Part shown: piece by piece, positions 32,902 through 48,958 of the stretch
Layout of the letters: each line of letters starts with the position of its first letter
Position numbering within the stretch: the first letter of the stretch is position 1
Assembly: GCA_009823395.1 (NCBI GenBank)
Contig: CM020506.1
Location: 20,208,501 to 20,272,500 of the forward strand
From: Thamnaconus septentrionalis
Lineage: Eukaryota > Chordata > Actinopteri > Tetraodontiformes > Monacanthidae
Direction of reading: 5' to 3'
Length of the DNA: 64,000 nt
Program-made: the position numbers and the translations under genes
The notes under the pieces: generated by a model
Database searches by the model: none
What the model saw: only the letters and a program-made list of their open reading frames with translations
Told to the model about the DNA's origin: nothing

Positions 32902-33816
32902 CAGGGTTTGGGAACCTCTTTGGCTAAGAGAGCCAAAAAAATTAATATTTTAAAAACTATTTTCGTGAGAGCCATACAATATTTATTATTTCTAATTAGC
33001 AACTCTTAATACAACTCAATACAGAGATTTCGCCAAACTGAAGTCTGAAGGAAGCGCTGTGGCCGTTTCCACGTCTAACCTCCGCGCCTCTTCTCTCATC
33101 TCCCTTTTCCACTGTGTCTTTGTCCGCGGTGCGTGGGGGCAACCATCCTGGCATCAAAGTGTTGTTTTATTGCTGTGCAGAGAATTTAAGTATGAGAGCG
33201 AATTACGAAACCACCGCGTGCTCGCAGTGTCCAGAAATGCCGCTGCCTGCGCTAAACTTGAGCACAGTGGCACTTCTGCTTTAATTGCGTCCTTATTATC
33301 AATTGACCCAGATTGCCACACGGGCTTCAGAACTATCTGTCAAAGCTAAAAAATAACAATAATAATAATAAAAGTTTAAAAATAAATAAATATATATATA
33401 CATCTTCTTCGGCAAAAGGGTTTGCGCTGTATAAATCAGCTTGCTAACTTTCTGATTAAACGGTGGGAAGTTATGCTTCACCTCACAATGACTGGTGTAC
33501 GCTACCGCATTTAATCCAATAAAAATAGAAGTGTCGAACCCTCCCATATACTGAAGCACAGATGTGATAGGCTCCAGGAGCGCAACCCTGAACATTTGCG
33601 GTAAAAAAAAAAAAAAAAAAAAATATTGTATCCTATAAAATGCGCAAGAATTTTTTGGGAAGATCATTTTTGTGATTTTTGTAATGTTTTACTTGAAAAT
33701 CAGCGGAATTATTTATTACTTGTGTTAAGAAAGGTCAGCTAAGATTTTTCTGTGAGCCAGATGCCGTCATCAAAAGTGCCACATCTGGCTCGCGTGCCAT
33801 AGGTTCCCGACCCCTG
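32902..33816. mobile_element. Non-autonomous hAT DNA transposon with intact 8-bp TSD, 915 bp
   Basis: Perfect 8-bp target duplications CTCTAAAA flank the element (32894-32901 and 33817-33824). Terminal inverted repeats: the left starts CAGGGTTTGGGAACCTC and the right, on minus, starts CAGGGGTCGGGAACCTA, both followed by GGCT/GGCA and GAGCCA. The 8-bp duplication and CAGGG termini are diagnostic of the hAT superfamily. Internal sequence has no transposase frame, so it would need a partner for mobility. Confidence 0.93.
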
Positions 33817-34879
33817 CTCTAAAACAAGGTGCTCAGACAAGAGTGACCTTCAATGTAACAAGCAGCAGCAGTTCAGATGCTTCTTCTCATGTCGGCCTCT
33901 CTGCGTCACGTGTGGACACGCTCTGACTTTCGGTTATTTTCTCAGTGGTGTTTGCTGTCGAGATGAGTTGACCAGCGCTGTACGAGAGGAGCCCGTCAAC
34001 CCTCAGGCTGCCGAGACCATTTTGAATATTTCATATTTTAATCAAATGTGGGCATGCCTCAGCGGACTCTATTTAGCTTCCTTTAACTTTTCATGACAGA
34101 CCACAATCACATCAGGAGTTGTTATTCAGCTGGAGGTCTGCAGCAGTCCGCGATGACAATTTTAGCGGTGCTGTAAAACTAGGGGAACTCTAGTAATGCC
34201 TTCGCGCCTGTGAAAAAAAAAACTACGACGCACCCTCCCACTCGGTCGCCTCAGTTATTATTCATCGGTCAAAGGGGAGTTTTGCGTCTCGCTGATGAGC
34301 CCGCTCTGGCTGTGAATATCTCTTGTTGCCTGAGGGGCCTGGAGGAAGGGCTCCTTTGAGCCTTTCTCAAGTCCCAGGACAGAGGCCACAGCTGGGACTC
34401 AGCATCCCGCTCTGTCACGCTTGCCTGCCCGCAGCAACGCAATGGGACACGCGGAGGTTCGGTTCTCTTTTAGTCCTCGTGGTCTCGCCTGCCTACTCCA
34501 TGTTTCTGCAGAGGCAGCGGCGTCTGGGGATCGCTCGCGTCTCTGCATCTCTCTAGCTAGCTGCTGTCCTCCCATAGGAGCGAGCTCAGGGCACCCTTTT
34601 CTCTGAAGTACTGTCAATGCAGCGTATAGAATGTGCGCGTACTATCCATCTATGTCTCTGTTGAGCTGCACCTGAATGTTTTCAACCCAATTTTTTGTGT
34701 GTAACGCAGTAAAAAAACACAAAAAAAAAAAACACCACACATCAAATTCCAACCAAAGCAAGCAAAAGTCTCTGATCCAACATGGCCAATGTTGCAAGAG
34801 ACATAAGGAGAAATCAAATAAAACCAGAAAACAATGTTTTGGGGGCTAACCAATAAAAGGACTTGGCAACTGCAACCTT

Positions 34880-35444
34880 TTTTTTTTTTTTTTTTTACTG
34901 TAGTCGTATGAGCGACCTGCTGTGGTCAGTCTTCATCCAAGCGTAAACTTTAGAAACCTTACAATTCTTCTTTACAAAACACCAGGCAGTTTCTAAAACC
35001 TGCCTGGTGTCACTTGGCACACGTGGCCAATATGCAGAATTTTTAATGCAACGTTTCGGTCCGAGACCTTCGTCAAGCAAATGTTTGTGCCAACGCCAGA
35101 AGCCATCTTAAATAGGAGAGGCTGTGTGACACCAACCTATCACTTTCCCACACATCAAAATGCAATTAGTGGAAACAGCATCAACAAATGAATATAAACT
35201 ACATTGAATACATACAATCAATACTGAGCTGTCGTGACTGGATACATCAGGTCCTGATTAAAGGTCTAACGATCACAGTCAAAACTGACAGACAGGTCAG
35301 TCAGTATTCATTGTACTGTATATTCGTTTGTTGATGCTGCTTCCACTGATTGCATTTTGATGTTGCTGATGTTTAATATTTCAGTTCTCAGATGTGTGGG
35401 AAAGTGTTTGGCTGGTGTCACACAGCCTCTCCTTTTTAAGATGC
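34880..35444 (-). mobile_element. Penelope-like retroelement fragment (inferred), inverted-arm structure
   Basis: A poly-T run at about 34878-34897 is followed by unique-looking sequence, a hammerhead-like motif (35048-35079), then an arm at 35104-35200. That arm returns in inverted orientation at 35303-35444: both contain GGAGAGGCTGTGTGACACCA, CACTTTCCCACACAT, TGCAAT and AGCATCAACAAA. The motif and inverted terminal-repeat arrangement resemble Penelope-like elements. Family assignment is inferred; no reverse-transcriptase frame survives. Confidence 0.55.
35048..35079 (-). ncRNA. Hammerhead-ribozyme-like motif, degraded
   Basis: On minus the order is TGC, TTGACGA, AGGTC-TC-GGACC (helix II-like), GAAA, CGTT, GCA. 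It resembles the hammerhead core CUGANGA - helix II - GAAA with helix I as TGC/GCA and a self-complementary ACGT helix III. Deviations: U replaces the essential C at the first core position, and an extra A precedes helix II. Self-cleavage is unlikely for this copy. Confidence 0.45.
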
Positions 35445-35469
35445 TTATAAAACCCATTATTACACCCTA

Positions 35470-38890
<3,421 letters not shown>

Positions 38891-41800
38891 TCACAATTAA
38901 AAAAAGATACATTAACATACAACATGCTGTAAGGCTTCCGACCAACAGCAACCCATACACCAAGAACAAGGCTAAATGTAAATACTATAAAGTATTAGCC
39001 AAAATTAGGAAGTATAGGAAGTAGCATTGTTAGCATTCAGCCATGATTTGTTGCGACTAAGAAAACATGCATCTGAAATGCACCTGCAATTGTTAAATAA
39101 CCCAGTCATTAAAAAGATGAGGATTTTTCTTTAGCTTGAAATGAATTTAGCCTCTTGTTTCTTTTTTTTTGCAAGAGCCCTCCCCAATTACAGAGATTGC
39201 CTGCCCTATGCATTATATTTAATCTCCAAAGCTCCTACCTGGCACTACAGAGCAACAGCACCAAAACCAATTATATCAAATGGCTTTCACTGCAAAACCT
39301 TTGACCCAGGGGAGTTGAGCAGGTTGAAGCAACTTTGACATGGAACAAGGCAGTGGACAAGGACAGCCAAATTAAACAAGGAGCTGTTTCAGTGTTTGTG
39401 TGTGTACATTAGAGGCACTTCCTAATGTTTGGGAGGTAAGTGTGCTAAAGAACACTTATCTATCTAGGTTTTGCTGTGTTCTAAAGAACAATTACCTATG
39501 TGATTGATAATGATGTTACACCAGGACCAGCTTGCCTGGTTTCTGAAACCCCCACAAGAACGCATTATGTCCGCCACCAAGACAAGACCAAAGAGCGTTA
39601 AAGTCGAGACGAGACTGAGATCACGTAAAGTGGTCAGAAGACCGGTCTGAAGAACCACTAGACTGCTCTCAGTCAAAATGCAGACACTATAACACTGCCC
39701 CAACCTTGCAGATGTTATGAGGTCAGTTATTATTCAGCTACATTAGCTAAATTGGAATATTTACATATACCACAACAGGTCCTTACACCAGATATACTGA
39801 AACTTTGCAAAGTTGTTTAGTTTTTCATTGGAAATATGAAACTTGATAGAAAACATTTATAAAAGGAGATGAAAAACTTGGTAGGCGGTCTGAAAATAAC
39901 ATTCAGTCTTTCACATTCAGAGCAAAGTAACAAGATTCATTCACGGCCATTTCAGCCAGGTCAAAGTCTCCAGTGGGCCGTGTGTTGTGCTGCAGTCCAC
40001 AAGGAAAGATTTCACTCTTACCTGTGGATAGTTGAGCTCTGAACTGAGGGACTAAGGCGCTAACTGCTCGGAGCTGGTGGAGATGACTGAGAGGCGACAG
40101 GTGTTGGTCACAGCTGAACTGTAATTTACCACGCACAGAAATCACATTTTGAGCAAGGCAGTGCCTTGGAGTGAACATGGAAGCAGGCGGCGGGGGGGGG
40201 GGGGGCACAAACTGGGATCTGTGCGTCTCATGTGTGACAGCTTTTGTCAGCGCTGTGACATGGTGTGCAAAGGCAGCCGCTGACTCGCTTTTGCTTCAGG
40301 CCTTTCTGCCGAAGCCTTGGGGAGCCAGTGTGATCAGTCCAAAGAGTGCCAGCCAAAATGTGGTTGACTTTAAAGTCATGCACTCACACTCGTGGCGCGT
40401 CCTGATTGCCAACGAACCATCCCAGAGCAAGTCAGAGAGGAAATTTAAATTGCAAACAATGACTCAATATTCAAGTCATACCATAACACGGATTTTTAAA
40501 CATGTAACGCCTTCTTACTAAGCCACATATCAATACAATTAATGCAAAGGGGGAAAAAAATATGTGGTCTCCCAGGATGGCTCGTTACTTGCTCTATGAA
40601 TCAGCAAGAACTTATTGATTATGATTTGTCATTGATTTCATGGATGAGGTTCTATGAGGTTTCCAAGGATATAATTAAGATAAATAACTGGTTTTAAAAT
40701 AAAACACACCAAGATTGCACTGTAAAAAGTGTCTCACGCACAACATATGGCGCGACTTGCATCTTGCAAGTCAATTTATGAATATGGTCTTGCAGTCCAA
40801 GCGCAAAACGCAAGTCCATTGGGTGAAAAACCTAAAAAAAAAAAAAAAATTGTGTGATTTGTACAGAGAACTTTAGCATGAAAGCGATTAGCTAAACCAG
40901 CGCTCACAGTTGACTGAGATCTGCATGTATCGCCGATGGAATGGTTGTCGTGAAAGACTGGAGAATCCTGGGACAGTCCAGTGAATCTCGTGTTCTGTGT
41001 AGTTTGAAATCATAGATTCTGCAGAAGCAGACGGACTGCTCTCAACCCTTGAACGCCAGTGATTTCTTTATAAAACTACAATCAATGACAAACCACTTTC
41101 CCCCCAAATTAAATGCAAACGCAAATACAGCAAAATCCATCCTGACCTGTCTGCAGTGCGCCAATAACAACTAAACTAAACTAAAAAAAAAAAAAAAAAA
41201 AAAGCAAAATGGGAATGGAAATTGTTGAAACACATGAGCGAGCATTTCATATCAGTTCAAAAGGTTGTTCTCGCTGGGGATTTCTAGGTCAGCTGGCAAA
41301 AGCGTGATTATGCAGACAGACTAATAACTACATTTCTGCACAGAATCATCCCACTTTCTCCCTAAACTGTCCTGACAGCCTCTCTCAACGTGTGGTGGAA
41401 CAGCTGGCAGCAGCAGGCTGAGAGGAAGATCTAGCGAGGCAAGCAAAGTGTAAACACAATACGCTGAATCTTTCTTGCATAAATCAGGTTCCATATGAAA
41501 ACATGTGAAACCAAATGGCAAAAGTCTTAAGATTATCACTAGGTTCTTGACATTACTGCAGTGGTACTTCCACATACTTGAAGCGACCAGCTCTTTACAA
41601 AAAACACAACCTTCAACAGCTGTCAACAGATTCATTTAAACCTTCATTTTACCAACACTCTTTGCTGCGATGCACAGCTGTCCATTTGATTGTCCAGAAA
41701 TTGTAGGTCATGTAAATGTGTGAACAAAAAACCTTTTTGATTTTCCTCATTGATAAGAGGCATGTGATGATCATATCTACGTCTGAGCCTGTGCTGAACA

Positions 41801-44800
41801 GGTAGATAGCAGGAAGTCTCACCATCAGAGATAATGAAAACAACAATATGTTTGCATGACCGTGCAGAAAATTGCTAACCGAACTTTTAGTAGCAGCCTA
41901 AATTGCGACAGTAGAAATCTGTGTTGCTTAGACCGCACAGATCAAGCACCTGTGGCTCTTTGAAGAAATTTAGAAAGCCTAAGACCGAAGCTGTCGGGAA
42001 CATAAAGTTTCTGTTGCAGATCAATAACATTTATGGATTTTTGTTTCATGCTTTTTGGGGGGGCTTTGTTTGCATCTTTTTTCAGCTAAGGTCATGGAAT
42101 TTTAGCCGCATAAGCATTTTCAGAGTTTCATTAGTACGTTAAGGTAAACATAGTCAGCTTTTTTCTGTGCATATGCGTCCCTTTAGGCCTGCAGACCATT
42201 CAAACGGGTTTGATGGCAGTCACATTAACATTGTAATGTGAACAACAAAAAAAAAAAAAAAAATGATTTCACCTTACAAAGAGAAAAAAAAGTTGTTCAT
42301 TTAGACCTGCAGTGTGAACATTGCTTTAGTTTCTTGGGGGGAAAATAGGAGGTAAAAAATACCCAGAGAAATCAAAACAGGAAGTGTGTGCACACCTTGC
42401 TGCTGCTAAAGTGGTTAGCATATACATGCTGAGGAGCTAGCAGCAGTTTCATCACAACTTCTGTTGATGGCAGATTCATCTTGAACAAGCAACAACAAAC
42501 AAACATGTTCCTCTCTTCTCCAACGCTGTCTACAAGAACTTAGTGAGAGAGCACAGCTGTCGTTTTGGCTAACGTCTCCCCTTCCATTCACCGTCATCTT
42601 GTTTTCTATTGGCTCCTTATCAGAATGATCACAGCCCTTTCATCTGGCATGCGAGGTTAACATTCAGACCTTAACATGCACCAGTAAACCATTAAAGCGT
42701 GTCCTCTTTCTGGCACTAAATATATGTTAGGGCAATTGTTTTTGCATTTGTATGATCATTTTTCCGCCGCAGTGTTTTTTTTTACAGAATTCTGCCTATG
42801 TTTACTTACCAAAGAGAACGAGTCATTTCTCCTCAGGGCACCGGAGGGAACACAAAACCATCTGAGTAATCCACTTAAGTGTGGCTCCTAGAGGTTTTAC
42901 AGCGCGGTGCCAGACGTGTTGCCTGTACAATCTGCTCATTAAAATGTTATTAGCTGTTTACGTGGCTTATCTAAAAAGCCAAGGCTCTCGCATCTGCTCG
43001 ATCTTGAGAATGACAAAGTTTGATGACATGTAGGCGATCAAGGCGTCGCCTGGGGGTCTTTTTTATGCTGCTCTTCCTTTTGAGAGAACCTGCTCTCTAT
43101 TTGCATACACTTTTACCCATCTCAACTGTGACAGAGGCAGGACTGTGCTGGTGGTGCAAGGTACGTGACATTTGAAAATCCTGCGCTAGTGTTTGTTCAG
43201 TCAATAGAGCAGTGCCAGCATGACGTTGCTCTCGCCCACCGTACAGAAAAATCTTCAATTCTGCGGCCACGTTGATCAAACCGCTGGTCCAGATTGTATT
43301 TACACTGGCATCTCGCTCTGTGCTGCTCTTTAGTCTGCGCTTAGCTAACAGTAATTTGCCCATGCGGAGTGATCCGTTGTATAAAACACTGTCCTAGCGC
43401 CTTTTATGACAAAAATACGTACGTGTGTTCACTATCACCACACAGATATCGAGATATATCCTCTTCTTCCAAAACAGGTAGCAGTTCACAGTCAATGCTA
43501 CACTGGTTAGCTCCTACTTCATACAAATCAGGTTATTGCTGATTCATTTTATAGCTTTGTGACTCAATATTTTTTTTGGACTGGCTTTCAGGTCCAACTT
43601 TTCATAATATGGAACTTTCTCTTTTACTTTCCTTCTCAGCAGTCAATGTTCTTATTAGCGCAGAGTGACTGAGTTGCACCGTGGGTGTCTCTGCCCTATT
43701 TGCATTTAGAAGATGTTTGTGGCTGCAAGCTACAGACTTTAAAATGGTTTTGCACTTGTGACAAAGAGAGCGAGCACGTACGCAGACGATTATGTACTTA
43801 CGATTATGATCTCTGTGTTTTTTGTGCTCTCTCCGTCCTGTTAATGTGTCAACGCTTTGGAACAACTTTTGGGCATTTCTTGAATTTGGTAGAAAGAGAG
43901 GGCTCTGGGTGTGTACAGTAACACAGTAACACAGTACAGAAAATATGAACACGTACTGACTTCTGGCGTCGTACTGGTCCGTGCAGGTACCAAACTGTTC
44001 ACATACCAAGCAGATGCGTACTCAGATCCTGTTACAGACCTAAACTGCAGGCTGGTTTTCTGTTACGGCCACGCACTCGACTCCAGGCGTCATCAGACAG
44101 AATCTTATTTAACAAAGGAAATCAAGAGGCGGCTCGGTGTGGCGTCACACCGGGGGGCCTGTTGCCGAGCGGATGGCCGTCAGAGTGTTTTCCACCCGAG
44201 CGGCGGGAGCACAGAGGGCCTCGTAGCAGTATTTGACGCGGAGGCACCGGCTAACAGGATTGTTCTCTCTCTCTGCTGTCGAATACAGTTTCCATAGAGA
44301 TACCCCAGAGGCACCGGCCGACACCGTGAGCTTAAATTGCGCCGACTTCATCGCGTGAAATGTCAAAACACAGTTGTGCGCGGTGTCCTGAAAGCGACTC
44401 ATAAATGACTGAAACTTTGCAATTTAAAAAAATATATATATAAAGTCCGTGAACGTATCTGGAGACAAGCGCAGAGACATCGTGGGCTCACTTGGCCCAT
44501 GTGTCAGTTTTGCGCATGCAGGCCACGCAGTTCCTGCATCGTTACGACGCAATTTCTTTGCTTAGTTTAGCGGCCGGGCGTCGGAGATGCCATGAAAGAC
44601 GTGGTGTGAGCGGCAGCCCGGGGCTGGGGGGCGTGGTTGGGGACATGGTCACGTAACAGAGCCGGAGAGATACATTGGGCAGCGGAAAACAAGGGGGCTG
44701 ACAGAGTGTACTCGTCCAGGAAATATCAGGCCTACTTTGTGGAGATGTCATGATTTTTTTCTACATGAAAAGCCCATCTGCTCGTCCCAGGAGACCGTCT

Positions 44801-46945
44801 CAGTGTGCATCTACAGCGGTAACACAGTGGTCCCAGAGCAACAGTCCTTAGCTCCACTCAGTATCACACAGCCACGCTGCACGCGCTTCAGAACCCACAC
44901 ACACACACACACACACGTACACATAGTCCAGCCTAATGTAGTGTATGGTCAGCGTACGCCAGGGATCTTTATTAGTTTATTTATTTAGATTTAGTTGCTC
45001 GGCAACAGCTTTAATAGGGTGGAAAACATGAATCGTTCATAGCAGGGTTGCTTTTTGATCAGGTTGTGCCCCCTCATCCCACTGGAATGCGAAACCCCTT
45101 CATGCTGCACAAGTACTTCACAAGATTACCCTCCCCCCCAAGAGTCAAACTGCACCGCGCGTCAAGACGTGGCCCCCGCTTCCATTCGCTTGGAACTCGG
45201 TCTTTGCCGTGTCTGTTTCTCCGGCCGACTCCGGTTCTGAGGATCTTCCTCCAAACCCTCCAACGACGCCGTTGGAGCGACCGAGCAGGGGAAATAGGAA
45301 TAACGCGCACGAGGACGGCAGGGCCCCAAGTTTGTGCGGTGGACGTTATTTGTGTTTCAAACGGCACAAATTGTACGTTCTGCCAAGCCACTGAATAATC
45401 CAATCACTTGTGAATTATTCAGGATTTTGGAAGCACGCTCTTTACTTTTGCGCATGAATTATGCATTTACACGATGTGGCTTCACTGATATGTTTCATCA
45501 TTATTGTTCTCTCTGGCATGAATTCTGTCATGTGTGTGTAAAACCCTGGCCAATGCTCCAGAGATTGGCACGGGCCTACCTGCTGATGAGCCTTCTATAA
45601 ATAGGGCTGGTTGCCGACGGATCCTCCAGACAGGAAGGAAGGACGCTCCTTATGAATTTGCGTCGTTATTCCGCTCACACGCTTTGAGTCCGCAAATGTC
45701 AAGCAGCGTGTTAATGTTGGGATCGCTGCGAGTCTGTCTTTTCTAGTCTCATTAAGCAGTAGAAGTGTCCATTTCTCAGGCTGCATACTAAAGAAAAGAA
45801 ATTCCAATTAATTGGCAAAAGCTGCCGCTGCACACTCAGAACTGTCATGTAATGCACCGAGACCAGAAGGCTTTCCAGTTCCCAGAAGGCGGTTTTTTAT
45901 GCATGTCTCAGAAAAATCAGAGAGAGGTGTTGTTGCGTATTTTTTTTTCCGTTTTTTCTTTCTTTGTTTTTTCATTTCTTTTCTTTCTTTGGTGAGCATT
46001 TCTGTGTTTGACATTGGAGCGGTGTTGTTCTTCTAATGCGCCCCAGCGATCACGATGTTTGTCCTGTGGGATGTTCTCTTAACAGTGAGTCATATTTAGC
46101 AGCACAGACGGCAGCGCCAGGGTAAGAGAGGTGGAGTCTCTTCCATGTATTAATCAGCAGCCTGCCCCGAGGCGAGATGTTTCTGGACCGTGATTGTGGA
46201 GAATAATGCATCGCTGATTAACCCTTAACGCCTTTCATACACTGATTAACGAGCTGCTGCTCCTTTAACACAGTACCTCAATCCCTGGGCTTTCAGAAAT
46301 GCAGCAACAGTGTTGTGAGTCATTTGTTCTTGGTTGGCAACAATGCTAAACATGTTGAAGTGCACGTGAGCTTTTTTTTAAAATTTTTTTATTTTTATTT
46401 TTTTAAATGTTGTTGGTTTTACAGCTCTTCACGCATGGACGGTGATGCCCAATGTACTGAACATGTCGCCGCAAGGTCATTACGCTACTTGCACCAATAG
46501 GCTGCTGTTAAAGATGAGTCACGGGGGAATGTTTTTAAATCCCATTAGCATTTCCGCAAGTTCACTCCTTCAAAGTGTGTCCACGACGTGGCGGATATCT
46601 GTTGTGGATCATTGTCTCTTCGTCATCTCACGCAGCCGTTTCCAAACCCAAAATGACACAGCAGCACACTCGGAAATCAGAGAATTTATTGGAGCACACC
46701 ACCAAACTCTAAATGACTTTAACACAAATCTTACAATTACACTTTCCTAATTATTACTATAATCTTTCCAGGTTTTCAATGCTCAGCACGACCGTACTCT
46801 CACAAGTCCGTAACCACATTCAATCCGTAATCCATATTCACACCCAAAATAAGACACTGAGCACTAATCTTGTCCGAATTCCCAATTGATTAAACATACA
46901 CTCACTTTCCCAAGCAAAAAGGATGGGAAGGGAAAATGGAAATTA

Positions 46946-46994
46946 TAGATAGATAGATAGATAGACAGACAGATAGATAGACAGATAGATAGAC

Positions 46995-47033
<39 letters not shown>

Positions 47034-47114
47034 CAGATAGATAGATAGATAGATAGACAGATAGATAGATAGATAGATAGACAGACAGATAGATAGATAG
47101 ACAGATAGATAGAC

Positions 47115-47157
<43 letters not shown>

Positions 47158-47212
47158 CAGATAGATAGACAGATAGATAGATAGATAGATAGACAGACAG
47201 ATAGATAGGTAG
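46946..47212. repeat. GATA/GACA tetranucleotide array, about 265 bp
   Basis: Tandem GATA units with regularly interspersed GACA units fill the stretch without other interruption until GGTAG at the right end. This is a Bkm-type simple repeat. It yields Ser-Ile-Tyr-Leu shadow frames on minus. Confidence 0.97.
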
Positions 47213-47769
47213 CCATTGTCAAAAGTATAAAGCAATGTCCTCCATCTCCCTCCTTTCGCAACTGCCAAGCAAATTGATCTGTGAAGCAAATGATCAAAGA
47301 GCTGCATTGCTAGTTAGCAATTTTCAACTGTATAAAAAATATTTAATGTTTACAATGAAAATTTAATTGTTGTTTGCTAATTGATAAAACAGTCACTGAA
47401 CAAAACAGAAACAGGCGGCTGCGATTCTATGAAATGACAAAGAAGCCTTACTTATTGATGATGCTGATAAAGGAAACAATGCAAAGCACAACATTAACCT
47501 GTTTCCAATAACGTGGTGTCTTTGTCACTGGACATTGTCCTCAAAATGCTGATGAGGCAATCAGCTAGAAGCTCAGCAGTGAAGTCCAGTGTGTAAAATT
47601 TTTAAGGAATCCCACCTGACAGCATGTTTCATGTTTGGGCCACTGTCTGGCAGGCTTCCTTAAAAAATGATCTATTGCTCTATGTATATTCTTATACACA
47701 GTATATGAGAACCGTTCTTAGGTTAGGAAAACCATTTTACTTTTATTGTGCGGCGAGTGTACACTTTAA

Positions 47770-48958
47770 CCCTTGTGTTGTCTTGCGGGTCAAAAGTGGA
47801 CCATTACCATGTTTAGCTGTAGAAAAAATACCTTAAACTATCTTTTTCCAACTTGAAATTTTATGACTTTTCCTAAAGGGACCCCATCATTAGAAAAAGT
47901 GATACTTTGTTTTTGTTTTTGTTTCTATGTGGGCTGTACACCACTAGGGTACTTTGATTGTCTTATGGGTCATTTTGGACCCGTGAATTATAAAAGCATT
48001 TAAACACCAGAAAAAAGTTCAAAGGCCACACACAAACTCTGTCTAATACACACACACACACACACACACATCAAAGAAACTGGATTGATGTACGAATTGA
48101 GCTTGCATTTGACCTGCACTGGCACTCTTGATCTGCAGCTAACCCCTCACATCACACAAGCTCCCAAACAAAACAAAAAACAATCTCAGACATAAAAACA
48201 AATTCAGTATAGAGATAGATATAAAGCAGACCTGGGCAAAGTACGGCCCGCGGGCCACATCCGGCCCACTGCGTGTCCCTGTCCGGCCGCATGAGACCTG
48301 TCATGAATTACATGATATACCGGTCGACCGCGAAGATAGTTTAGCTCGATCACATGGAGAGAGAGAGAGTCGCGAAGATACTTCCGCGAGACTTTAGCAC
48401 GATCCACCATCAACTCCATACATGAAACTTTCCCAGGACCCCCCCAAACTCCCTCCACTCCCCGTCAACGAAACTGTCTCGGGACTTTAGCACAAAAATT
48501 GTTCACAGAGTCAAGCGACATTTTGTTTTTTTGTTGTGTTATGAGTGAAGTGTTTTTTATAATTCACTTCCTAAAAAATATAGAATAGAAGAGAAACTGT
48601 AGACTGTTTTTTCCCTTTGAATATAATTAATTCAGAAATAATTACTTCACATTTATATAATAGCAATAATAAACATTTACTGTGTAAAAGAAAACTGTTA
48701 TGACAGTTGGTTTGTGGTTAAAAAAAAGTGTAATGTTCACTGGTGGATCGTCTTTTTGTATTGTGAAAAATACAAAAAATACATGATAAAAAATGTATTA
48801 AATTGAGTTGAATTGATAAATAAGGTTGTTTCATCATGCAAAATAGATTTTGGATTTAAAATTCAATTAAATTGCTTTATTTTGGGGATTTGGTAGGGCG
48901 GGTCATTTTTGACCCGTAGGACAAGGGGAGTAAACAGAATGTTAAGATCGCACAAGGG
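47770..48958. mobile_element. piggyBac-like non-autonomous element, TTAA target duplication, 1189 bp
   Basis: TTAA occurs at 47766-47769 and 48959-48962. The inner ends are inverted: the left is CCCTTGTGTTGTCTTGCGGG and the right, read on minus, is CCCTTGTGCGATCTTAAC. GGGTCAAAA/TTTTGACCC blocks are found near both ends. A CCCTT terminus with TTAA duplication is characteristic of the piggyBac superfamily. No transposase frame is present. Confidence 0.85.
48228..48270 (+). mobile_element. hAT-type terminus fragment inside the piggyBac-like element
   Basis: CAGACCTGGGCAAAGTACGG followed by CCCGCGGGCCACATCCGGCC matches the left terminus of the vertebrate hAT group with CAAACTACGGCCC ends. No matching right terminus is found before 48958, so the copy is truncated or internal to the host element. 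Confidence 0.6.

Noticed and set aside
33059..33349. Frame inside the hAT element that might encode transposase
   Set aside because: The product shows no hAT dimerisation or catalytic motif and is only 96 aa.
46946..47212. CRISPR-like regular array
   Set aside because: It is a tetranucleotide repeat with no spacers, in vertebrate DNA.
46864..47307. Minus-strand frames of 131-147 aa rich in Ser-Ile-Tyr-Leu
   Set aside because: They are translations of the GATA/GACA array.
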